A stretch of 36,575 nucleotides of DNA from Nevskia sp. (GTDB lineage Bacteria; Pseudomonadota; Gammaproteobacteria; Nevskiales; Nevskiaceae): assembly GCA_028291645.1 (NCBI GenBank), contig JAQGNU010000113.1, forward strand, positions 1 to 36,575, read 5' to 3'. The notes under the pieces were generated by a model, which had not been told where the DNA came from, did no database searches, and was given only the letters and a program-made list of their open reading frames with translations. Below are positions 8,913-17,895 of the stretch, piece by piece. How positions within the stretch are numbered: the first letter of the stretch is position 1; each line of letters opens with the position of its first letter. The position numbers and the translations under genes are program-made.

Positions 8913-10216
8913 GCGCCGCCAAACTCAGTGGGGATACGCATCCGCTGACCTATCGCATCCAGCCGGATTTGCAGCCGCTGGATTTGCAAGCTTATGCCGC
9001 GCAGGACGGTTATGCCGCGCTGAAGAAGGCGATCAAGGAACTGCAGCCGGGCGATGTCACTAAGCTGGTGAAGGATGCCAATCTGCGCGGCCGCGGCGGC
9101 GCCGGCTTTCCGGCCGGCGTGAAGTGGAGCCTGGTACCGATGGGCGCCGACGCGCCGAAGAACAAGTACCTGGTCTGCAACGCCGACGAGATGGAGCCGG
9201 GCACCTTCAAGGACCGGCTGCTGATGGAGTCGGTGCCGCACCAGCTGGTCGAAGCGATGATCGTCGCCGCCTACGCAGTGCAGGCCCGCGTCGGCTACAT
9301 CTTTCTGCGCGGCGAATACGTCGTCGCAGCACGGAATCTGAATCGCGCGATCGTCGAGGCGAAGCAAGCCGGCTATCTCGGCGCAAAAGTCTGCGGCGGC
9401 GACTGGGGGTTCGAACTGTTCGTGCATACCGGCGCCGGCCGCTACATCTGCGGCGAAGAAACCGCGCTGATCAACTCGCTCGAAGGCCGCCGCGCCAATC
9501 CGCGTGCGAAGCCGCCGTTTCCGCAGATCGCCGGTCTGTGGGGCAAGCCGACCGTCGTCAACAATGTCGAAACACTCTGCAACGTGCCGCACATCGTGCT
9601 GCGCGGCGCGGCCTGGTTCCAGGGTCTGAACCAGGGCAAGAGCAAGGATGCCGGCACCAAGCTGTATGGCGTGTCGGGCCGCGTCAAGAATCCGGGCTGC
9701 TGGGAACTGCCGATGGGCACCACCGCGCGCGAGATTCTGGAAGTACACGGCGGCGGCATGAAGGATGGTCTCAAGCTGAAGTGCTGGCTGCCCGGCGGTG
9801 CTTCGACCGATTTCCTGTTGCCGGAGCATCTGGACCTGGCGATGGATTTCGACACCATCGCCAAGGCGCACAGCCGCATGGGCACCGGCCTGCTGACTGT
9901 CGTCGATGACCAGCAGAACATCGTTTCGGTGGTGCGCAATCTCGAAGATTTCTTCGCGCGCGAATCCTGCGGCTGGTGCACGCCGTGCCGTGACGGTCTG
10001 CCGTGGACGCACAAGCTGCTTCAATCTTTGGAGCGCGGCGATGGCCAAAGCGGCGACCTCGAAGCGCTCGAACAGATGACGCGCTTCCTCGGCCCCGGCA
10101 AGACCTTCTGCGCACACGCGCCTGGCGCGATGGAACCGCTGCAATCGGCGCTACGCTTTTTCCGCGGCGAGTTCGAGGCCGGCATTGCCAAGCCGTCCGC
10201 ACAAGTCGCTGCTTAG
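8909..10216 (+). CDS. nuoF: NADH-quinone oxidoreductase subunit F
   Basis: NuoF binds NADH and FMN and carries the [4Fe-4S] cluster N3, so it is the electron entry point of complex I. The 435-residue product shows the NADH/FMN loop [12 protein letters not shown] (about residues 56-67), the second nucleotide motif [21 protein letters not shown], and the cluster ligands [12 protein letters not shown] plus the later cysteine in TFCAHAPGA. The ATG overlaps the nuoE stop by ATGA. Length and motif order are normal for the family. Confidence 0.97.
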   Translation: MSAAKLSGDTHPLTYRIQPDLQPLDLQAYAAQDGYAALKKAIKELQPGDVTKLVKDANLRGRGGAGFPAGVKWSLVPMGADAPKNKYLVCNADEMEPGTFKDRLLMESVPHQLVEAMIVAAYAVQARVGYIFLRGEYVVAARNLNRAIVEAKQAGYLGAKVCGGDWGFELFVHTGAGRYICGEETALINSLEGRRANPRAKPPFPQIAGLWGKPTVVNNVETLCNVPHIVLRGAAWFQGLNQGKSKDAGTKLYGVSGRVKNPGCWELPMGTTAREILEVHGGGMKDGLKLKCWLPGGASTDFLLPEHLDLAMDFDTIAKAHSRMGTGLLTVVDDQQNIVSVVRNLEDFFARESCGWCTPCRDGLPWTHKLLQSLERGDGQSGDLEALEQMTRFLGPGKTFCAHAPGAMEPLQSALRFFRGEFEAGIAKPSAQVAA

Positions 10217-10245
10217 AGATTTTCGAGAATCGATCGAGACTAAAT

Positions 10246-12996
10246 TTGGCCACCATTCACGTAGACGGCACGCAGTACGAAGTCGACGGCGGCGATAACC
10301 TGCTGCACGCCTGCTTGAGCCTGGGGCTCGATGTGCCCTATTTCTGCTGGCATCCGGAGCTGGGCTCGGTCGGTGCCTGCCGCCAGTGCGCGGTGAAGCA
10401 ATACAAGGACGCCAACGACACCCAGGGCCGCCTGGTGATGTCGTGCATGACGCCGTCGTCCGATGGCACCTACATCTCGATCGCCGACCAGGAAGCCAAG
10501 GAATTCCGCGCCAGCGTGGTCGAATGGCTGATGGTGAATCATCCGCACGATTGCCCGGTCTGCGAAGAAGGCGGCCACTGCCATCTGCAGGACATGACGG
10601 TGATGACCGGCCATGCGTCGCGCCGCTATCGCTTCACCAAGCGCACGCACCAGAACCAGAACCTCGGGCCGTTCATCAGCCACGAGATGAACCGCTGCAT
10701 CTCCTGCTATCGCTGCGTGCGTTATTACAAGGACTATGCGGGCGGACCGGATCTCGGCGTGTTCGGCGCGGCCGGCAATGTCTATTTCGGCCGCGCCGAA
10801 GACGGCGTGCTGGAAAGCGAATTCTCCGGCAATCTGGTCGAGGTCTGCCCCACCGGCGTGTTTACCGACAAGACCCACGGCGAGCGCTACAACCGCAAGT
10901 GGGACATGCAGTTCGCGCCGAGCGTGTGCCAGAACTGTGCGGTCGGCTGCAACACTTCGCCGGGCGAGCGCTACGGCGAACTGCGTCGCATCGAGAACCG
11001 CTACAACGGCGCGGTCAACCATTACTTCCTGTGCGATCGCGGCCGCTTCGGCTACGGCTTCGTCAATCGCAAGGATCGTCCGCGCCGTCCGCAGGCGCGT
11101 CGCGATGGCCAGCTGGTTACCGTCGAGATCGGCGCAGCGCTGGCGCAGGCCGCGAACCTGATCAAGGCCGCCGATCGCGCCGGCAAGAAGGTCGTCGGCA
11201 TCGGTTCGCCGCGTGCCAGTCTCGAAGCCAACTTCGCGTTGCGGGCGCTGGTCGGCGCCGACAATTTTTACGACGGTCATTCGTCGAGCGAACGCGCACT
11301 GGTTGCACGCAGCCTGCAGATTCTGCGCGACGGCCCGGTGCCGAGCGCGACTTTGCGCGGCATCGAATCAGCGGATGCGGCGTTCGTACTCGGCGAGGAC
11401 GTCACCAACACCGCGCCGCGCGTCGCACTCGCGCTGCGCCAGGTGGCACGCGGCAAAGCGGTGCAGCTTGCGGCCCAAAAACACATTGCCGACTGGCAGG
11501 CCGCTGCGATTTCCGACATCGGCCAGCACGACAAGCATCCGGTGTTCGTCGCTGCGGTCGGCACCACGCGCATCGACGACATCGCCGCCGCGACGCATCG
11601 CGACGCGCCGGAGAATCTGGCGCGTCTCGGCTTCGCGGTCGCGCAGGCGATCGATGCCAGCGCACCGGCGGTCGAAGGTCTCGACGAAACGACGGCCGCA
11701 CTAGCAAAGAAGATCGCCGACGCCTTGCTGGCCGCCGAAAAGCCGCTGATCGTGTCCGGCACCGGCAGCGGCCTCGAAGCGATGCTGACCGCGGCCGCCA
11801 ACATCGCCTGGGCACTGCACGCGAAAGGCAAGAAAGTGGAACTGGTGCTGGCCGTGCCGGAAGCCAACAGTCTCGGCATGGCCTTGCTGCAGGGCGGCGA
11901 TCTGAATCTAGCGCTCGAACAGCTGGCCACGGGCGCAGCCGATGTCGCGGTGGTGCTGGAGAACGATCTGTATCGCCGCGCCGACAAAGCCAAGGTCGAT
12001 GCCGCGCTGGCGCAGGCGAAACTGATCGTGATCGATCATCAGGATCAGGCCACCGCTACGAAATCAGAAGTGCTGCTGTCGGCCGCGACCTTCGCCGAAG
12101 GCGACGGCACCATGGTCAATTTCGAAGGCCGCGCGCAGCGCTACTTCCAGGTCTACGACCCGACCTATTACGACGCCGGCAGCGGCGTGCGCGAAGCCTG
12201 GCTGTGGCTCAGCGATCTACGCGCGCAGGTGCGCGACGCTGCGATCGACTGGCAGCATTTCGACGACGTCACCGCCGCAATCGAAGCCGCCTTCCCGGCG
12301 CTGGTCGGCGTGATCGCCGCCGCACCCGGTGCCAAGTTCCGCATGAAGGGTTTGAAAGTCGCGCGCGAACCGCATCGCTACAGCGGCCGTACCGCGATGC
12401 GCGCGAACATCTCAGTGCATGAACCGCGCGCCTCGCAGGATGCGGACACTGCGCTCAGCTTCTCGATGGAAGGCCACAACGGCATCCAGTCCGGCGATCG
12501 TCCGGCTGCGCTGATTCCGTTCGCCTGGGCGCCGGGCTGGAACTCGCCGCAATCCTGGAACAAGTTTCAGGATGAAGTCGGCGGCCACAACACCGGCGGC
12601 GACGCCGGTGTGCGCCTGCTCGATCCCGCCGCGAACGCAAGCGCTGCGGCTTACTTCGGCCCGGTGCCGAACGCGTTCGCCGCACAGAGCGGCAGCTGGC
12701 GCGTGGTGAGCTTGAGCCACATCTTCGGCAGCGAAGAACTATCGGCGCGCGCAGCGCCGGTGATCGAGCGCGCACCGAAAGCCTACGTCGCGCTGCATCC
12801 CGAGGATGCGGCACGTCTCGGCGTCAGCGAAGGCAGCCTGCTCGACGTGATCCTGGTCGGCACGACGGTGCGTCTGCCGGTACAGCACAAGGCCGATCTC
12901 GCGATCGGCACCGCCGGCTTGCCGATCGGCCTGGCCGACCTGCCCTTCGTTGCCGCGGGCAGCGCGATCAAGTTCATGCAGGTGGCCACCGCATGA
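10246..12996 (+). CDS. nuoG: NADH-quinone oxidoreductase subunit G (with N7 cluster motif)
   Basis: NuoG is the largest peripheral subunit and carries several iron-sulfur clusters. The frame has no ATG near the conserved start, so I chose the TTG at 10246, giving (M)[12 protein letters not shown], 916 residues. The ferredoxin-like domain has [15 protein letters not shown] (cluster N1b), then the N5 ligands [14 protein letters not shown], the N4 ligands [10 protein letters not shown] and CPTG. A CxxCxxxC followed after exactly 27 residues by another Cys (CQNCAVGC ... YFLC) matches the ligands of the extra cluster N7, which only some bacteria have. The remainder is a molybdopterin-oxidoreductase-like domain without evident Mo-cofactor use. 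The stop overlaps nuoH as ATGA. Confidence 0.95.
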   Translation: MATIHVDGTQYEVDGGDNLLHACLSLGLDVPYFCWHPELGSVGACRQCAVKQYKDANDTQGRLVMSCMTPSSDGTYISIADQEAKEFRASVVEWLMVNHPHDCPVCEEGGHCHLQDMTVMTGHASRRYRFTKRTHQNQNLGPFISHEMNRCISCYRCVRYYKDYAGGPDLGVFGAAGNVYFGRAEDGVLESEFSGNLVEVCPTGVFTDKTHGERYNRKWDMQFAPSVCQNCAVGCNTSPGERYGELRRIENRYNGAVNHYFLCDRGRFGYGFVNRKDRPRRPQARRDGQLVTVEIGAALAQAANLIKAADRAGKKVVGIGSPRASLEANFALRALVGADNFYDGHSSSERALVARSLQILRDGPVPSATLRGIESADAAFVLGEDVTNTAPRVALALRQVARGKAVQLAAQKHIADWQAAAISDIGQHDKHPVFVAAVGTTRIDDIAAATHRDAPENLARLGFAVAQAIDASAPAVEGLDETTAALAKKIADALLAAEKPLIVSGTGSGLEAMLTAAANIAWALHAKGKKVELVLAVPEANSLGMALLQGGDLNLALEQLATGAADVAVVLENDLYRRADKAKVDAALAQAKLIVIDHQDQATATKSEVLLSAATFAEGDGTMVNFEGRAQRYFQVYDPTYYDAGSGVREAWLWLSDLRAQVRDAAIDWQHFDDVTAAIEAAFPALVGVIAAAPGAKFRMKGLKVAREPHRYSGRTAMRANISVHEPRASQDADTALSFSMEGHNGIQSGDRPAALIPFAWAPGWNSPQSWNKFQDEVGGHNTGGDAGVRLLDPAANASAAAYFGPVPNAFAAQSGSWRVVSLSHIFGSEELSARAAPVIERAPKAYVALHPEDAARLGVSEGSLLDVILVGTTVRLPVQHKADLAIGTAGLPIGLADLPFVAAGSAIKFMQVATA

Positions 12997-14009
12997 ACTT
13001 CGCCTGGCTCACACCAGAAGTCACCGCGGTCTTGATCGCCTGCGTCGAAGCGCTGGTGATTCTGATCGTGACGGTGCTGGTCGCGGCGATGATGATCTGG
13101 GCCGAGCGCCGCCTGCTCGGCCTGTGGCAGGACCGCTATGGTCCGAACCGCGTCGGCATCTTCGGCCTGCTACAGACGCCGGCCGACATGGTCAAGATCT
13201 TCTTCAAGGAAGACTGGATTCCGCCGTTCGTCGACAAGCCGGCCTTCCTGATCGCGCCGATGGTGGCGATGACGATGATGATGCTCGGCTTCGCGATCAT
13301 CCCGATCACGCCGGGCTGGGGCGTCGCCGATCTGAACATCGGCGTGCTGTTCTTCTTCGCCCTCGCCGGCCTAGCGGTCTACGCGGTGATGCTCGGCGGC
13401 TGGTCGTCGAACAGCAAGTACGCGCTGCTGGGCGGACTGCGTTCGGCCGCGCAGATGCTCAGCTACGAAGTGTTCATGGGCATCGCGCTGATGGGCATCG
13501 TGATCCAGACCGGCTCGTTCGGCTTGCGTGACATCGTCGAATACCAGCGCCACCATCTGTGGTTCATCGTGCCGCAGTTCCTCGGCTTCTGCATGTTCTC
13601 GCTGGCGGCGATCGCGACCACGCACCGCCATCCCTTCGATCTGCCGGAAGCCGAGCAGGAACTGGCGGCCGGCTACCACACCGAATATTCCGGCATGAAG
13701 TTCGGCATGTTCTTCGTCGCCGAATACGTCGGCATCGTGATGGTCTCGGCGCTGCTGGTGACCTTGTTCTTCGGCGGCTGGGACGGTCCCTTGCTGGATC
13801 GCGTGCCGGCGCTGTCGTTCCTGTGGTTCTCGCTGAAGACGATGTTCTTCATGATGCTGTTCATTCTGCTGCGTGCCGCGCTGCCGCGACCGCGCTACGA
13901 CCAGGTGATGGCCGCCGGCTGGAAGTTCTGCCTGCCGCTGTCGCTGATCAACATGCTGGTGACCGGCGCGATCGTGCTGGCTCACCAAAGCAGTATTGCT
14001 GGAGGCTGA
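12993..14009 (+). CDS. nuoH: NADH-quinone oxidoreductase subunit H
   Basis: NuoH is the membrane subunit that, with NuoB and NuoD, forms the quinone chamber of complex I. The 338-residue product has about eight hydrophobic segments and the family signatures [19 protein letters not shown] (about residues 36-54) and the acidic loop [24 protein letters not shown]. The later segment [19 protein letters not shown] is also typical. It starts in an ATGA overlap with nuoG and carries a TGGAGG near its end (14000-14005) that serves as the ribosome site for nuoI. Confidence 0.97.
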   Translation: MNFAWLTPEVTAVLIACVEALVILIVTVLVAAMMIWAERRLLGLWQDRYGPNRVGIFGLLQTPADMVKIFFKEDWIPPFVDKPAFLIAPMVAMTMMMLGFAIIPITPGWGVADLNIGVLFFFALAGLAVYAVMLGGWSSNSKYALLGGLRSAAQMLSYEVFMGIALMGIVIQTGSFGLRDIVEYQRHHLWFIVPQFLGFCMFSLAAIATTHRHPFDLPEAEQELAAGYHTEYSGMKFGMFFVAEYVGIVMVSALLVTLFFGGWDGPLLDRVPALSFLWFSLKTMFFMMLFILLRAALPRPRYDQVMAAGWKFCLPLSLINMLVTGAIVLAHQSSIAGG

Positions 14010-14013
14010 TTCC

Positions 14014-14550
14014 GTGCTCGCCATTCTGAAAGGCATCTACACCAATCTGCGCAGCATGGCGATGGTGTTCAGCCACGCCACGCGCAAGCGCGACACCATC
14101 CTGTATCCGGAAGTGATGCCGTACATGGCGCCGCGCTACCGCGGCCGCATCGTGCTGACGCGCGATCCGGACGGCGAAGAGCGTTGCGTGGCCTGCAATC
14201 TGTGCGCGGCGGCCTGCCCGGTCGCCTGCATCTCCCTGCAGAAAGCCGAGACCAGCGACGGCCGCTGGTACCCGGAATTCTTCCGCATCAATTTCTCGCG
14301 CTGCATTTTCTGTGGCCTGTGCGAGGAAGCCTGTCCGACCAACGCGATCCAGCTGACGCCGGATTTCGAACTCGGCGAGTACGACCGCCAGAACCTGGTC
14401 TACGAAAAGGAACACCTGCTGATCAGCGGCACCGGCAAGTATCCCGACTACAATTTCTACCGCCACGCCGGCATGAGCATCGCCGGCAAGCCGAAGGGCG
14501 CGGCAGCCAACGAAGCGGAGCCGGTCGACGTAAAAGGTCTGCTGCCTTAG
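14014..14550 (+). CDS. nuoI: NADH-quinone oxidoreductase subunit I
   Basis: NuoI is the ferredoxin-like subunit with clusters N6a and N6b that passes electrons towards NuoB. The 178-residue product has the two 4Fe-4S motifs [15 protein letters not shown] and [16 protein letters not shown]. The frame is open to a TTG at 13996, but the GTG at 14014 has TGGAGG at 14000-14005, 8 bases upstream, and gives a normal NuoI N-terminus ([15 protein letters not shown]). It is the last gene before the inserted four-helix-bundle cassette, whose left repeat begins 3 bases after the stop codon. Confidence 0.96.
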   Translation: MLAILKGIYTNLRSMAMVFSHATRKRDTILYPEVMPYMAPRYRGRIVLTRDPDGEERCVACNLCAAACPVACISLQKAETSDGRWYPEFFRINFSRCIFCGLCEEACPTNAIQLTPDFELGEYDRQNLVYEKEHLLISGTGKYPDYNFYRHAGMSIAGKPKGAAANEAEPVDVKGLLP

Positions 14551-14553
14551 AAG

Positions 14554-14584
14554 CAGTTTCCAGTTGCCGGTTTCCTGTTTCCAG
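14554..14584 (+). repeat. Left 31-bp inverted repeat of the cassette
   Basis: The plus strand reads as 7-base units of the kind GTTTCCN. It is the reverse complement of 14961-14991 except at three positions (units 2 and 4). It starts 3 bases after the nuoI stop and ends 13 bases before the four-helix-bundle ATG. Confidence 0.9.
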
Positions 14585-14597
14585 AGAAGCGGGTGGT

Positions 14598-14960
14598 ATG
14601 GGACATCGATATGAGGAGTTGGTGGTTTGGCAAAAAGCGATGCTGCTAGCGCAGCAGATTTATCGGATCACCCGGTCCTTACCGGACGAGGAACGATTCG
14701 GCCTGACGAGTCAGATGCGCAGGGCAGCGGTGGCAGTCGCTAGTAATATTGCGGAAGGCCAAGGACGAAATACGAAAGGAGAGTTCGTACAGTTTCTTGG
14801 ATGCGCGCGTGGTTCCTTGTTTGAGGTGGAAACGCAGATGAAGCTTGCTGTCACAATGGAATATGTCGATTCGGTTTCGGTGGAACCCGCTTTCGCGCTA
14901 TCCGCCGAAGTTGCACGGCTGCTGAACGGTTTGATTGGGTCGCTACAGGACCGCACATGA
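14598..14960 (+). CDS. Four helix bundle protein (S23/IVP-like, TIGR02436 family)
   Basis: The 120-residue product has the family's marks: YEELVVWQKAMLLAQQIY near the start, SLPDEERFGLTSQMRRAAVAVASNIAEG in the middle (with the conserved R-R-A ... S-I/N-I-A-E-G pattern) and then FVQFLGCARGSLFEVETQMKLA. Members include the proteins coded inside 23S rRNA intervening sequences, and Avd of diversity-generating retroelements is a related fold; they form oligomeric helical bundles that may bind nucleic acid. The biochemical role is not known. The chosen ATG follows GGGTGG at 14591-14596. The gene has no link to complex I by family, lower GC than its neighbours and is flanked directly by inverted repeats; its TGA touches the right repeat. 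Confidence 0.88.
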   Translation: MGHRYEELVVWQKAMLLAQQIYRITRSLPDEERFGLTSQMRRAAVAVASNIAEGQGRNTKGEFVQFLGCARGSLFEVETQMKLAVTMEYVDSVSVEPAFALSAEVARLLNGLIGSLQDRT

Positions 14961-14991
14961 CTGGAAACTGGAAACCGGAAACCGGAAACTG
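14961..14991 (-). repeat. Right 31-bp inverted repeat of the cassette
   Basis: The plus strand reads as four 7-base units GGAAACT, GGAAACC, GGAAACC, GGAAACT. It begins on the base after the four-helix-bundle TGA and ends 4 bases before the nuoJ ATG, so the last GGAAAC is the only Shine-Dalgarno-like sequence available to nuoJ. Confidence 0.9.
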
Positions 14992-14995
14992 ATTC

Positions 14996-15487
14996 ATGGA
15001 GTTTGCCTTCTATCTCGCAGCACTGGTGGCCGTGGCTTCGACGGTGGGCGCCGTCAGCAGCTACAACCCGGTGCATGCGCTGCTGTATCTGATCGTCTCG
15101 CTGCTGTCGGTGGCGATGGTGTTCTTTGCGATCGGCGCGCCGTTCGCCGGCGCGCTCGAAATCATCGTCTACGCCGGCGCCATCATGGTGTTGTTCGTAT
15201 TCGTCGTGATGATGCTGAATCTCGGCCCTGCGACCACCGAACAGGAACGCCGCTGGCTGACGCCGCGCGTCTGGATCGGGCCGGCGCTGCTGTCGCTGCT
15301 GCTGCTCGGCGAACTCGTCCGCATCCTGGTACTGCAGGGCGATGCGCATCCGATCGGGCTGACGACGATCGGTGCCCAGCAGGTCGGCATCGCACTGTTC
15401 GGACCCTATCTGCTGGCGGTCGAACTGGCTTCGATGCTGCTGCTCGCCGCGCTGGTTGCCGCCTACCATCTCGGGAGGCCCGACTGA
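14996..15487 (+). CDS. nuoJ: NADH-quinone oxidoreductase subunit J
   Basis: NuoJ is a hydrophobic subunit of the membrane arm; its helix 3 is part of the coupling pathway. The 163-residue product has about five hydrophobic segments and the typical NPVHALLYLIVSLLSVAMVF and EIIVYAGAIMVLFVFVVMMLN segments with the conserved tyrosine and glutamate. It is on the short side of the family. Its ATG sits 4 bases after the cassette's right repeat, so its translation start signal seems to come from the inserted sequence. Confidence 0.95.
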   Translation: MEFAFYLAALVAVASTVGAVSSYNPVHALLYLIVSLLSVAMVFFAIGAPFAGALEIIVYAGAIMVLFVFVVMMLNLGPATTEQERRWLTPRVWIGPALLSLLLLGELVRILVLQGDAHPIGLTTIGAQQVGIALFGPYLLAVELASMLLLAALVAAYHLGRPD

Positions 15488-15550
15488 TCCGCATCGCGCT
15501 CATCTCGCCGAGCGCGCAACGGCTAAGTCCAATTTTATGATCCAGGCCCT

Positions 15551-15859
15551 ATGACTCCGGTACCGCTGGAACACTCACTGCTACTCGCCGGGACTCTGTT
15601 CTCGCTGGGGCTGCTCGGCATCCTCGTGCGCCGCAATATCCTGTTCGTGCTGATGTCGATCGAAGTGATGATGAACGCCGCCGCGCTGGCCTTCGTCTCT
15701 GCCGGCAGCCGCTGGGCGCAGCCGGATGGCCAGATCATGTTCATCCTGATTCTGACGCTCGCCGCCGCCGAAGCGAGTGTCGGTCTGGCGCTGTTGCTGC
15801 AGTTGCATCGGCGCTTCAAGACGCTCGATACCGATGCTGCATCGGAGATGAAAGGGTGA
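15551..15859 (+). CDS. nuoK: NADH-quinone oxidoreductase subunit K
   Basis: NuoK is a three-helix membrane subunit related to MrpC of Na+/H+ antiporters. The 102-residue product has the normal length, with [16 protein letters not shown] (conserved membrane glutamate) and [20 protein letters not shown] (second conserved glutamate), both important for proton movement. It follows nuoJ after 63 bases with no other gene between, and precedes a hairpin-rich 142-base spacer. Confidence 0.96.
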   Translation: MTPVPLEHSLLLAGTLFSLGLLGILVRRNILFVLMSIEVMMNAAALAFVSAGSRWAQPDGQIMFILILTLAAAEASVGLALLLQLHRRFKTLDTDAASEMKG

Positions 15860-15896
15860 GCCGGCGCGCTTTGCGAGCACTGCTCGCTGCGCCGGC
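15860..15896 (+). repeat. Strong hairpin directly after the nuoK stop
   Basis: Outer arms GCCGGCGC (15860-15867) and GCGCCGGC (15889-15896) enclose inner arms GCGAGCA (15873-15879) and TGCTCGC (15881-15887). No T-run follows, so it may act as an mRNA stability or processing hairpin between nuoK and nuoL and not as a terminator. Confidence 0.65.
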
Positions 15897-15902
15897 GAAC
15901 GT

Positions 15903-15920
15903 CCGGCCACGGATGGCCGG
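15903..15920 (+). repeat. Second hairpin in the nuoK-nuoL spacer
   Basis: Arms CCGGCCA (15903-15909) and TGGCCGG (15914-15920) are a perfect pair with a 4-base loop. Further on, GCCATGGATGGC (at about 15949-15962) repeats the ATGGC theme. The group resembles extragenic palindrome (REP-like) clusters, but I cannot check for other copies in the genome. Confidence 0.55.
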
Positions 15921-16001
15921 GCCGGGGCTTGGCGAACGCGTTGCGGCCTCGCCATGGATGGCTAGGTTGTTGCCGCAGATTTTCTGTGCGAGAAGCTCCA
16001 C

Positions 16002-17852
16002 ATGCTGAACCTGCTCTTCCTCGTCTTCCTGTCGCCGCTGCTCGGCTTTTTAATTTTGTCGCTCGGCCGCGGCCGCATCTCGCAGAATCTCGCCGGCGTG
16101 ATCGGTGTCGGCTCGATCGGCATCTCGGCGCTGGTCACGCTCGGCTGCGGCATCCAGTTGCTGACGCATCCGAGCGCCGATGGCGCTTACACGCAGCTGC
16201 TGTGGCAGTGGATGCAGGTCGGCAGTTTCAATCCGCGCTTCGCGCTGCGCCTCGACGGCCTCAGTTTGACGATGTGCGGCGTCATCACCGGCGTCGGCTT
16301 CCTGATCCACCTGTTCGCGTCGTGGTACATGCGCGGCGACGAAGGTTTCACGCGCTTCTTCTCGTACATGAACCTGTTCGTCGCCAGCATGTTGTTCCTG
16401 GTGCTGGGCGACAACCTGTTGTTCCTGTATTTCGGCTGGGAAGGCGTGGGCCTGTGCAGCTATCTGCTGATCGGCTTCTGGTATCAGGACCCGGCCAACG
16501 GCTCGGCGGCGCGCAAGGCCTTCATCGTCACCCGCGTCGGCGACACCTTCATGGCGATCGGCCTGTTCCTGCTGTTCCGCGAACTCGGCACGCTCGACAT
16601 CCAGCAGGCGATGGCAACCGCGCCCGGCCACTTCGAAGTCGGTAGCAAGACCGTCACCGCGATCGCCTTCCTGCTGCTCGGCGGCGCGGTCGGCAAATCC
16701 GCACAGCTGCCGCTGCAAACCTGGCTGCCGGATGCGATGGCGGGCCCGACGCCGGTGTCCGCGCTGATCCACGCGGCGACCATGGTCACCGCCGGCGTCT
16801 ACCTGATCGCACGCACCCGCGTGCTGTTCGAGCTGGCACCGCTGGCGCTGCACTGGGTCGGCATTGTCGGCGCCGCAACGCTGCTGCTGGCCGGCTTCAC
16901 CGCGCTGGTGCAGACCGACATCAAGCGCATCCTCGCCTACTCGACGATGAGCCAGATCGGCTACATGTTCTTAGCCCTCGGTGCCGGCGCCTGGCAGGCC
17001 GCGATCTTCCATCTGATGACGCACGCCTTCTTCAAGGCGCTGCTGTTCCTGTCGGCCGGTGCGGTGATTCTCGCCTGCCACCACGAGCAGGACATCTTCA
17101 AGATGGGCGGCCTGCGCAAGAAGCTGCCGCTGCCGTTCTGGAGTTTCATCGTCGGCGGCAGCGCGCTGTGCGCAGTTCCGTATCTGACCGCCGGTTTCTA
17201 CAGCAAGGACGAGATCCTCTGGCAGGCCTTCGCCGGCGGCCACATCGATCTGTTCCTGGCCGGTCTGTTCGGCGCCTTCCTGACATCGATCTACACCTTC
17301 CGCCTGATCTTCACCGTGTTCTTCGGCAAGGAACACAGCGCGGCACATTCCGGCCATGGCATCTCTTACACGCTGCCGCTGGCAGTGCTGCTGCTGCTGT
17401 CGACCTTCGTCGGCGGCATGATTCATCCGCCGTTATCGCTGGTGCTGCCGGCCGGTCCCGGCGAAGGCGGCGGCGAAATGGAACACAAGATCGCACTGCT
17501 GTCCGGCACCGTCGCGATTCTCGGCATCGCACTCGCCGGCCTGCTGTTCCTCGGCGATCGCCGCTTCGTCAAATGGCTCAACAACAGTGCACTTGGCGAA
17601 CCGCTGGGCCGTTTCTTCGGTGCCGCGTTCGGTTTCGACTGGCTCTACGACAAACTGTTCGTGCGCCCCTTCCTGTGGTTCGTGCGCGTCAATGCCAGCG
17701 ACTATCTGGATCGCGGCATCATGGCCGCCGCCGGTTCGCTGCAGTCGCTCAACGGCGAGCTGACCAAAACCCAGACCGGCCGCATCCGCTGGTACGCCGC
17801 GAGTGTCGCGGCCGGTGCGGTGCTGGTGATTGCAGTGGCGGCACTGACCTGA
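16002..17852 (+). CDS. nuoL: NADH-quinone oxidoreductase subunit L
   Basis: NuoL is the distal antiporter-like proton-pumping subunit of complex I, with a long lateral helix at its C-terminus. The 616-residue product is almost wholly hydrophobic and contains the Mrp-antiporter core: [18 protein letters not shown] (conserved glutamate), [20 protein letters not shown] (conserved lysine), [21 protein letters not shown] and [15 protein letters not shown]. Length is normal. The spacer to nuoK is 142 bases and holds hairpins; nuoM follows after 43 bases. Confidence 0.96.
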   Translation: MLNLLFLVFLSPLLGFLILSLGRGRISQNLAGVIGVGSIGISALVTLGCGIQLLTHPSADGAYTQLLWQWMQVGSFNPRFALRLDGLSLTMCGVITGVGFLIHLFASWYMRGDEGFTRFFSYMNLFVASMLFLVLGDNLLFLYFGWEGVGLCSYLLIGFWYQDPANGSAARKAFIVTRVGDTFMAIGLFLLFRELGTLDIQQAMATAPGHFEVGSKTVTAIAFLLLGGAVGKSAQLPLQTWLPDAMAGPTPVSALIHAATMVTAGVYLIARTRVLFELAPLALHWVGIVGAATLLLAGFTALVQTDIKRILAYSTMSQIGYMFLALGAGAWQAAIFHLMTHAFFKALLFLSAGAVILACHHEQDIFKMGGLRKKLPLPFWSFIVGGSALCAVPYLTAGFYSKDEILWQAFAGGHIDLFLAGLFGAFLTSIYTFRLIFTVFFGKEHSAAHSGHGISYTLPLAVLLLLSTFVGGMIHPPLSLVLPAGPGEGGGEMEHKIALLSGTVAILGIALAGLLFLGDRRFVKWLNNSALGEPLGRFFGAAFGFDWLYDKLFVRPFLWFVRVNASDYLDRGIMAAAGSLQSLNGELTKTQTGRIRWYAASVAAGAVLVIAVAALT

Positions 17853-17895
17853 TGCGCACCCTCCCCTCACTTTTCGTTTCGGCGAGCCTGATCCC

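Larger units (their letters stand above)
14554..14991 (+). mobile_element. 438-bp four-helix-bundle cassette bounded by 31-bp inverted repeats
   Basis: The segment lies exactly between nuoI (stop at 14550) and nuoJ (ATG at 14996) and consists of a 31-bp left repeat, a single gene and a 31-bp right repeat. The repeats are inverted and match at 28 of 31 positions. There is no transposase and I see no target-site duplication. In the lines I counted the gene's GC content is about 48-57 percent against about 70 percent in nuoI, which fits acquisition. That it is or was mobile is an inference from the repeats, composition and placement. In RNA the two ends could pair into a stem of 28 pairs around the gene, as in 23S rRNA intervening sequences. 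Confidence 0.6.

Noticed and set aside
8714-10144. A 476-codon minus-strand frame opposite nuoE and nuoF
   Set aside because: It is a shadow of nuoF, whose cofactor and cluster motifs are all intact on the plus strand.
14554-14991. The cassette as a CRISPR array or a classical insertion sequence
   Set aside because: The 7-base units are contiguous without spacers, there is no transposase or cas gene, and no target duplication is seen.
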